Source of the DNA: Candidatus Aenigmatarchaeota archaeon
GTDB lineage: Archaea; Aenigmatarchaeota; Aenigmatarchaeia; CG10238-14
Direction of reading: 5' to 3'
DNA: 12,565 nt
Assembly: GCA_025058005.1 (NCBI GenBank)
Contig: JANXDN010000004.1
Coordinates: 1 to 12,565 of the forward strand
In this document: positions 7,160 to 12,565 of the stretch, piece by piece
Layout: every line of letters begins with the position of its first letter
How positions within the stretch are numbered: position 1 is the first letter of the stretch
Program-made: the position numbers and the translations under genes
The notes under the pieces: generated by a model
What the model saw: only the letters and a program-made list of their open reading frames with translations
Database searches by the model: none
Told to the model about the DNA's origin: nothing

Positions 7160-7488
7160 ATGTGAATGAAGATGTTTCAAGTTTAATAAACCAGTATCAA
7201 TTGCTTCAACAGCAGCTTCAAGCTATCTTAATTCAGAAAGAGAATAGCAAATTAGAGTTAATTGAAAGTGAAAAGGCGTTGGAAGAAATTAAAAAGAGTG
7301 AGATAAAAGAAGTCTACAAAATAGTTGGTCAAATAATGGTGAAAAAAGATGTAGAGGATGTGAAAAAAGAACTGGAAGAAAAGACAAGTGACTTGGAGGT
7401 GAGATTGAGCGCAATTGAAAAAACTGAACAAAAAATTAGCGAAAAATTAAAAGAATTAGAACCAAAAATACAAAAATTATTGGGGTAA
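7156..7488 (+). CDS. pfdB: Prefoldin subunit beta
   Basis: Subunit of the jellyfish-shaped archaeal chaperone (two alpha, four beta) that hands unfolded proteins to the thermosome. 110 residues: N-terminal coiled coil (INQYQLLQQQLQAILIQKEN), a hairpin centre with EVYKIVGQIMVKKDVEDVKKEL, the beta-subunit signature, and a C-terminal coiled coil ending EPKIQKLLG. ATG at 7156 directly follows GGTGA (7151-7155) with no spacer; an in-frame GTG at 7162 lies 6 bases after it and may be the true start. Overlaps pcc1 by 4 bases. Confidence 0.95.
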   Translation: MNVNEDVSSLINQYQLLQQQLQAILIQKENSKLELIESEKALEEIKKSEIKEVYKIVGQIMVKKDVEDVKKELEEKTSDLEVRLSAIEKTEQKISEKLKELEPKIQKLLG

Positions 7489-7501
7489 AGGTGTGAGAAA
7501 T

Positions 7502-7771
7502 ATGAAAAAGGATACTCGCGAGAAAAATGTGGATTCTATTGTAAAACTGCTTACTGAAATAGTTGAAGATAGGACAGTTCCTAGAAATATAAGAGCATCT
7601 GTAGAAGAAGCTAAGAAAAATCTTACTCAAGATGACGGGAGAGATTGGGATGTAAGGGTAAGTGCGGCTATATCTATTCTTGATGAAATCACCAATGACC
7701 CAAATATACCATCTTATACAAGAACGCAAATATGGAATATAGTGACGATGATGGAAATGATAAAGAGTTGA
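7502..7771 (+). CDS. UPF0147 family protein
   Basis: 89 residues from the chosen ATG (KKDTREKNVDSIVKLLTEI...), all-helical, with family text VEDRTVPRNIRASVEEAK, DVRVSAAISILDEITNDPNIP and TRTQIWNIVTMME. UPF0147 is a conserved archaeal family of unknown function commonly found after pfdB. A GTG at 7493 is in frame, but GGTG at 7490-7493 is correctly spaced for the ATG at 7502 (8 bases) and overlaps that GTG, so I prefer 7502. Last gene of the operon. Confidence 0.93.
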   Translation: MKKDTREKNVDSIVKLLTEIVEDRTVPRNIRASVEEAKKNLTQDDGRDWDVRVSAAISILDEITNDPNIPSYTRTQIWNIVTMMEMIKS

Positions 7772-7783
7772 AAAGGAACTAGT

Positions 7784-7846
7784 TTAAATAAGATCAAATA
7801 TAAATATTTTGACAGTTTTATAATTATGCAAAAAATATTTAAATTA
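7784..7846 (+). promoter_or_regulatory. Probable promoter region of the 23S unit
   Basis: Several TATA-like elements sit here: TTTAAATA (7784-7791), ATATAAATATTTT (7798-7810), TTTTATAATTA (7816-7826) and AAATATTTAAATTA (7833-7846). The last, with an A-run as possible BRE, is centred about 26 bases before 7868, the 5' end of the predicted leader C/D sRNA, so a transcript starting there would begin with the sRNA and run into pre-23S. Inferred from spacing. Confidence 0.45.
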
Positions 7847-7867
7847 CATCCAACAAAAATTAAATCG

Positions 7868-7931
7868 CGAGGCTATGATATTCGAACTGTCTCTCTGAAT
7901 AAATGAAGAGATGGACACCTTTTGAGCCTTG
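7868..7931 (+). ncRNA. C/D box sRNA in the 23S leader, guides for U2552 and A2600
   Basis: Predicted 64-nt dual-guide 2'-O-methylation RNA. The terminal stem is CGAGGC (7868-7873) with GCCTTG (7926-7931). Box C is ATGATAT (7875-7881) and box D is TTGA (7922-7925); the K-turn closes with G·A, A·G and U·U, and box C A5 (7880) pairs box D U1 (7922), a compensated G-C to A-U change. D' is CTGA (7895-7898) and C' is TGAAGA (7904-7909). The spacers are 13 and 12 nt, normal for archaea. The D' guide CGAACTGTCTC (7883-7893) pairs fully with 10713-10723 of the 23S, and the five-nucleotide rule selects A10716 (A2600). The D guide TGGACACCT (7912-7920) pairs with 10665-10673 and selects U10668 (U2552). 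By simple counting an 11-mer match in about 2.9 kb is not expected by chance. Confidence 0.85.
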
Positions 7932-7950
7932 ATAAAAATTTTAAAATGCA

Positions 7951-7974
7951 GCTCGCCAGTATTAATGGTCGAGC
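7951..7974 (+). repeat. Hairpin in the pre-23S leader
   Basis: GCTCGCCA (7951-7958) pairs with TGG and CGAGC (7966-7974, one bulged T at 7969) around loop GTATTAA. It lies between the leader sRNA and the 23S processing stem. A second weaker inverted repeat, AACGT (7986-7990) with ACGTT (8003-8007), follows. Probably leader structure for rRNA folding or processing; no box motifs seen. Confidence 0.45.
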
Positions 7975-8013
7975 AAAGAGATTTGAACGTCGCGTTAATA
8001 GTACGTTATGAAT

Positions 8014-8047
8014 CATCATAGGCTACTAACGGCAATAATTCAGGCCT
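8014..8047 (+). other. 5' half of the 23S processing stem with BHB
   Basis: CATCATAGGCTACTAAC (8014-8030) pairs perfectly over 17 bp with 11047-11063. GGCA (8031-8034) pairs with 11040-11043, ATA (8035-8037) is a 3-nt bulge, and ATTCAGGCCT (8038-8047) pairs with 11030-11039. With the AAA bulge on the other strand this is the canonical 3-nt bulge, 4-bp helix, 3-nt bulge target of the archaeal tRNA-splicing endonuclease. Predicted cut between 8036 and 8037. Confidence 0.93.
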
Positions 8048-9178
8048 ATTCACCCTACTTGGTGGATGGCTTGGCTAGAGTACCGAAGAAGGACGTGGTA
8101 AGCTGCGAAAAGCTCGGGGTAGGCGCACGCAGCCTTTGAACCCGAGATTTCCTAATGGGAAATCCCTTTATATTCCCGTATGGGAAGGGCTACGCGGGGA
8201 ATTGAAACATCTTAGTACCCGCAGGAAAAGAAATCAAACGAGATGCCGTGAGTAACGGCGAGTGAAAGCGGCATAGGGCAAACCGAATGTTCTGCGAAAG
8301 CATGAACAGATGTGGAGTTTTGGACTTGGGTCCACCTTCGCTTGCCGACTCAAAGTCGGCTGAAACGCCGCGCCATAGAGTGTGATAGCCACGTAGAGGA
8401 AGGCAAGAAAGGTGATGCCAAGTATCCAGAGTACCTGTCCTTGAATTTGGATAGGGAAAACGGGTGTCATTGACATCCAACCCTAAATATAACTCTAGTC
8501 CGATAGCGAACGAGTATCATGAGAGAAAGCTGAAAAGTAGGTTTAACGACCGGTGAAAAGAGCCTGAAGCCAAGTAGGTATAGTCTGGTGCGGCTCCAAA
8601 GCAACAGCAGAGTTGCACCGTCCGTTTCGAAGAATGGGTCAGGGAGTTTATCCGAGTGGTGAGCCGAAAGGCGCAGCGAAAGCGAATAGCCCGTAGCTAG
8701 CAGTAGCGTGGGGCTGGGTGCGAATAGCGCCCGAAATCACTCGGATAAGACCCGAAGCCGGACGATCAAACCCTGGGCAAGGCAAAGTCTGGCGAAAGCC
8801 AGATGGAGGCCTGCTACCGATGCTGAGGACCAATCGCTCGGGTGACCTGGGGTTAGGGGTGAAAAGCCAATCGAGTCCGGCAATAGCGGGTTCCTCCCGA
8901 AATGTACCTCAGTACAGCATAGCCGGAGACGGACAGGGGGGTAGAGCTACTGATTGGACAGTCAAGGGCCGAAAGGCTCAGCTGCCCTGTCAAACTCCGA
9001 ATCCTCTGTCGTCGTAGATGGCTATAGTGAGGATATCGGGGTAAGCTCGGTATCCGAGAGGAAAACAGGCCAGACCAAGGTTAAGGTGCCTAAATGTTGG
9101 CTAAACGATGAAAGATGTCTGAACCCTTAGACAGTGGGGAGGTGGGCTTAGAAGCAGCCATCCTTTAAAGAGTGCGTA

Positions 9179-9261
9179 AGTGATAGTGTTTTATGAAAAT
9201 AGGACGGTCATCTGAAAAGATGAAGATTAAGCCATTATTTGATAAACACTATCACCGCAAA
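9179..9261 (+). other. 23S rRNA intron spliced at a bulge-helix-bulge
   Basis: The conserved GCGUAACAGCUCACC is split after GCGTA. At the junction TGCG (9173-9176) pairs with CGCA (9256-9259), with 3-nt bulges TAA (9177-9179) and AAA (9260-9262) and a 12-bp intron helix GTGATAGTGTTT (9180-9191) with AAACACTATCAC (9244-9255). Only one pair (G9172-C9263) supports an exon-side helix, so this is a relaxed BHB. Cutting after the second base of each bulge and ligating gives exactly the conserved sequence. The insertion lies between E. coli A1095 and A1096, inside the L11-binding, elongation-factor-contacting domain, so splicing must precede function. The 83-nt intron has no homing-endonuclease gene. 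The excised product is expected to be circular, as for known archaeal rRNA introns. Confidence 0.92.
9180..9255 (+). ncRNA. Intron-encoded C/D box sRNA, guides for C1920 and U1971
   Basis: The whole intron reads as a dual-guide methylation RNA. The intron helix is the terminal stem. Box C is ATGAAAA (9193-9199) and box D is TTGA (9239-9242): sheared G·A and A·G pairs plus A9197-U9240 and A9198-U9239, an all-compensated K-turn, with one extra U at 9243. D' is CTGA (9212-9215) and C' is TGAAGA (9221-9226), identical to the leader sRNA and with the same 5-nt separation. Both spacers are exactly 12 nt. The D guide TTAAGCCATT (9227-9236) pairs over 10 bp with 10093-10102 and selects U10095 (U1971). 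The D' guide GACGGTCA (9203-9210) pairs over 8 bp with 10041-10048 and selects C10044 (C1920 in helix 69). Box C is non-consensus, which is the main weakness. Confidence 0.75.
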
Positions 9262-10692
9262 ACAGCTCACCCACCGAGGGTTCAGGCTCTGAAAATGGAA
9301 GGCACTAAGCCAACTACCGAGACCTTGGACCTCGAAAGAGGTGGTAGGGAGGCGTCCCGGATGAGCAGAAGCATGATCGTAAGATCGTGTGGATCGTCCG
9401 GGAATGAAAATCCTGACACTAGTAGCAGCATAGCTGAGTGAGAACCTCAGCCGTCTAAAGGGCAAGGGTTTGCCAGCAATGTTGATCAACTGGCAGTTAG
9501 CCGATCCTAACCACAAGCGTTAACATAGCTTGGGGAAAGGGAAATCCGTTAATATTCGGATGCTGTGGGGATACGCGCGGCAACGCAAGTCAAGGATCAG
9601 ACCCTTGGGGATAAGCTGACGTAAGTTAATCATCCAAGCCTGGGGAGTCTCGTTATGAGGAGAACCAGGTGAAAATGAGATGAGCTTGGCTTAAGCCAAG
9701 TTCAGCTTATTCCTTGAGGCCATGAAAATGGTCCTTGAAAGGATTCCTCACACTCGTACCGAGAACCGCCACAGGTGCCCTCGCTGAGAAGGCGAAGACG
9801 TGCTAGGCTACTCCGGGTTAGGGAAATCGGCAATCCAGCCCTGTATCTTCGGTAGAAGGGGTGCCTATGCTCCTCACAGGGAGCGTAGGTCGCAGTGACA
9901 AGGAGGAAGCGACTGTTTAACAAAAACATAGGGGACCGCTAGACAGAAATGTTGTGTATGGTCCCTGAGGCCTGCCCAGTGCCGGTGTGTGAAACCCGAG
10001 TCCAATCGGGCTAAGCCCCGGTAAACGGCGGCGGTAACTCTGACCGTCGTAAAGTAGCGTAATCCCTTGCCGTTTAATTGACGGCCCGCTTGAATGGCTT
10101 AACGACTTCCTCGCTGTCCCAACCCGGAACCTAGTGAACCTGCCATTCTGGTGAATAGGCCAGAGACCACCAACGGGAAGCGAAGACCCCGTAGAGCTTT
10201 GCTGTAGTCTGGCGTTGCATTACGGCTGAGGATGCAGAGTGTAGGTGGGACCCGCTTGTAGGTTAGGCTTCCGGGTCTAACTGAGGGGCTGTTGGAACAC
10301 CACCCTTTCTTAGCTGTAATGCTAACCGCGACAGCGGGACACCGCTTGATGGACAGCTCGGCTGGGGCGGTACACCCTTGACAATAGATCAAGGGTGCCC
10401 AAAGGTCAGCTCATCCCGGTCGGAAATCGGGAGTAGAGTGCAAACGCAAAAGCTGGCCTGACTGGATTCTGGCCAACAAGGAATCCAGCCGCGAAAGCGT
10501 GGGTTAGCGATACATCGGTTGCTCTCAATGGGCGCCGGTGGTATCAGAAAAGCTACCTCGGGGATAATGGGGTCGTAGCTTCCGAGAGTCCATATCGACG
10601 AAGCGTGTTGCTCCGTCGCTGTCGGCTCCCCCTCACCTGGCTGTGCAGTAGCAGCCAAGGGTACAGGTGTCCACTGGTTAAAAGGGGACGTT

Positions 10693-10726
<34 letters not shown>

Positions 10727-11029
10727 GGTATCTGTTGGTGGTGCTTGCCGTCTGAGGGGAAGGTCGGGTGAGTACGAAAGGAACGCCCGATCGCGGCCTC
10801 TGGTGTATCGGTTGTTCATGCATTGCCGAGTAGCTACGCCGTAGTGGATAACCGCTGAAGGCATCTAAGCGGGAAGCCACCCCTAAAAAGAGACGGCAAT
10901 TTGCATCGCTGCTTGGCAACAAGCGGTGATGTGACGAGGGCTCCCATAGACGATGGGGTTGATAGGGCGGAGGTGTAAGCATCAAGGGTGCGCCCGAGAT
11001 GTTCAGCCTACCGCTACTAATCGCCCGAG

Positions 11030-11063
11030 AGGCCTGAATTGCCAAAGTTAGTAGCCTATGATG
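11030..11063 (+). other. 3' half of the 23S processing stem with BHB
   Basis: AGGCCTGAAT (11030-11039) is the inner helix, TGCC (11040-11043) the central helix, AAA (11044-11046) the bulge, and GTTAGTAGCCTATGATG (11047-11063) the 17-bp outer helix, partner of 8014-8047. Predicted cut between 11045 and 11046, giving a circular pre-23S of 8037-11045 and, if the flanks are ligated, a leader-trailer product that carries the rpl31e reading frame. Confidence 0.93.
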
Positions 11064-11093
11064 AAAATCATTTTCTTTGTGTGAGATGAGTGT

Positions 11094-11348
11094 ATGGCTG
11101 AAAAACTGTTTATAATAAGCATTAGAAAGAATGTTTTAGAAAAACCAAGGTGGGAGAAAAGTAAGCATGCGATTAAATTTGTGAGAGAGTTTTTGAGGAA
11201 AAAGATAAAAAGTGATAAAATAAAGATTGATAATTCCATTTCTCATAGGATTTGGAAAATGGGTGGAAGTAAAACCATTAACAAGATTAAAGTGAAAGTT
11301 GAAGAAGAAAATGGTGTGTTTGTAGCTAAAGCAATTGAGGAAATTTAG
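11094..11348 (+). CDS. rpl31e: 50S ribosomal protein L31e
   Basis: 84-residue archaeal/eukaryotic large-subunit protein: ISIRKNVLEKPRWEKSKHA, then VREFLRKKIKSDKIKIDNSI, HRIWKMGGSKTINKIKVKV and an acidic tail. Family motifs RWEKSKHA and WKMG are evident, length normal. The ATG lies only 30 bases after the 23S processing stem, preceded by GAGATGAG (possible Shine-Dalgarno), so it may be co-transcribed with the 23S and released by rRNA processing. More usual archaeal neighbours of this gene (L39e, TIF6) are absent. Confidence 0.95.
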   Translation: MAEKLFIISIRKNVLEKPRWEKSKHAIKFVREFLRKKIKSDKIKIDNSISHRIWKMGGSKTINKIKVKVEEENGVFVAKAIEEI

Positions 11349-12551
11349 ATGGTTAAAAATCCAAACAAAGCTTTAAAACACGTTTTTATTATAATACTCC
11401 TTTTTGGAATAATTAGCTTGCTTGGAGATATCATTTATGAAGGTGCACGAAGTGTTAATGGTCCTTACTTGAAACTATTAGGAGCTAACGCTGCTATTAT
11501 TGGCTTTATCGTTGGGATAGGAGAGTTGTTAGGTTATTCTATAAGATTACTGGTAGGGTATGTCTCAGATAAAACAAAAACTTATTGGCTATTTACTATT
11601 TTAGGCTATAGTCTGCTTGTTTCCATACCTTTACTGGCATTAGCAGGGAATTGGCAACTTGCTGCTCTGTTGATAGTCTTGGAAAGAATCGGGAAAGGAA
11701 TTAGAAGTCCTGCAAGAGATACGCTTGTCTCTCAAGTCACAAAAAAAATCGGAACCGGCATAGGATTTGGTATAACAGAATTCTTAGATCAAATCGGTGC
11801 ACTAATAGGGCCTTTGATATTTGTGGTTTTGTTTGCAGCTACACAAGAAAAGACAATAATAGATTATCAAAGAGCATATAGCATTTTCTGGATACCATTT
11901 ATAGCCTTAATGGTTGTGTTGTTTATTGCATTTTTAAAATTTGAAAGCTATAAAAGAGTAAAAGTTGGTGAAGAAAGAGTTTCTGAAAACCCTAAGGTTT
12001 TTTGGTTGTATTCGGTTTTTACATTTTTTACTGCTTTAGGATTTATCAACTTTGCAATTGTCGGCTATCATTTAAAAACTAATAAAATTGTGCCTGATAT
12101 GCAAATTCCTCTTTTGTATGCCTTTGCAATGGTAGTCGATGCTATCGCCGGTTTAATAATTGGAAGAATGTATGATAGAATGAAAGTTAAACACAAATAT
12201 GCTGAACTATCGTTGCTTTTAATCGTGCCTATGTTTAGCATAGCAACACTTTGGATAATTTTTTCACCTACCTTAGGATTAGTGTATCTAGCAATGTTCT
12301 TTTGGGGAATTGTATTAGGCGCACACGAAACGATAATGAAAGCTGCTATTGCAGATATTACCTCGATTAATAAACGTGGAAGGAGTTATGGCGTGTTCAA
12401 TGCTATATATGGGTTGGCGTTGTTTATCGGAAGTTTTGTTGCGGGGTATTTGTATGAGGTGTCGATATCTTGGATGGTTTTGGTTTTAACAAGTGCTGAA
12501 GTTGTCTCGATTATAATGTTTTTCTTATTGAAAAGGGAAGTTATAAGGTAG
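11349..12551 (+). CDS. Major facilitator superfamily transporter
   Basis: 400-residue polytopic inner-membrane protein with about 11-12 hydrophobic segments in two halves separated by a charged loop (KFESYKRVKVGEERVSENPK). MFS motif A-like loops follow TM2 in both halves: GYVSDKTKTYW (about residue 69) and GRMYDRMKVKH (about residue 270). A further conserved stretch is LERIGKGIRSPARDTL at about 111-126. Substrate cannot be told; drug, sugar-phosphate or other efflux/uptake are all possible. ATG follows the rpl31e TAG with no gap, so the two form an operon. Confidence 0.9.
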   Translation: MVKNPNKALKHVFIIILLFGIISLLGDIIYEGARSVNGPYLKLLGANAAIIGFIVGIGELLGYSIRLLVGYVSDKTKTYWLFTILGYSLLVSIPLLALAGNWQLAALLIVLERIGKGIRSPARDTLVSQVTKKIGTGIGFGITEFLDQIGALIGPLIFVVLFAATQEKTIIDYQRAYSIFWIPFIALMVVLFIAFLKFESYKRVKVGEERVSENPKVFWLYSVFTFFTALGFINFAIVGYHLKTNKIVPDMQIPLLYAFAMVVDAIAGLIIGRMYDRMKVKHKYAELSLLLIVPMFSIATLWIIFSPTLGLVYLAMFFWGIVLGAHETIMKAAIADITSINKRGRSYGVFNAIYGLALFIGSFVAGYLYEVSISWMVLVLTSAEVVSIIMFFLLKREVIR

Positions 12552-12565
12552 CTAAAATATGGCCC

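Noticed and set aside
7925..7990. A further C/D box RNA overlapping TTGATAA (near 7929-7935) and TTGA at 7983-7986
   Set aside because: No D'/C' pair, no terminal stem and no sensible spacer; a plain hairpin explains the stretch better.
9193..9441. Plus-strand 82-residue frame beginning inside the 23S intron, considered as an intron-encoded homing endonuclease
   Set aside because: It runs from the intron into conserved 23S exon sequence and has no LAGLIDADG motif; the intron is only 83 nt.

Overview
The window is archaeal, and the A+T-rich coding DNA, compact operons and separately placed 23S gene suggest a DPANN-type lineage; I cannot name it more closely. Evidence for Archaea: an archaeal-type leucyl-tRNA synthetase, RNase P protein Rnp4, ribosomal proteins S19e, L37Ae and L31e, RNA polymerase subunit P, a PDCD5-family protein, a KEOPS Pcc1-like protein, prefoldin beta, a UPF0147 protein, TATA-box promoters, and bulge-helix-bulge (BHB) RNA processing signals.

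Layout. 1-1670: 3' part of a surface-anchored membrane protein (5' end outside the window). 1671-2161: intergenic DNA holding the frameshifted remnant of a Cys-rich archaeal surface domain. 2162-4822 (-): leuS. 4873-4947 (+): tRNA-Arg(UCU). 4980-5141 (-): a 53-residue zinc-ribbon protein. 5295-7771 (+): a tight translation/transcription operon, rnp4, a two-TM protein, rps19e, PDCD5, rpl37ae, rpoP, pcc1, pfdB, UPF0147, many of them overlapping. 7772-11063: a 23S rRNA unit with no 16S, tRNA or 5S beside it. 11094-12551: rpl31e and an MFS transporter.

The most interesting part is the 23S unit. (i) Its ends are joined by a long processing stem with a canonical 3-4-3 BHB, predicting a circular pre-23S. 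(ii) The 23S is interrupted in the GTPase-associated centre by an 83-nt BHB intron (9179-9261); removing it restores the conserved GCGUAACAGCUCACC exactly. (iii) The intron itself reads as a dual-guide C/D box sRNA whose two 12-nt spacers are complementary to the same 23S, predicting 2'-O-methylation of C1920 (H69) and U1971 (E. coli numbering). (iv) The leader just upstream of the processing stem holds a second C/D box sRNA with the same architecture, predicting methylation of U2552 (A-loop, a known ribose-methylated site) and A2600. The rRNA unit thus appears to encode, in its own intron and leader, guides that modify its own functional core.

The 23S also carries substitutions at normally near-invariant positions (2452, 2453, 2503, 2555, 2661, 1916 by my alignment from memory). 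Guide sequences match this organism's own variants where they overlap them, which argues against sequencing error there.
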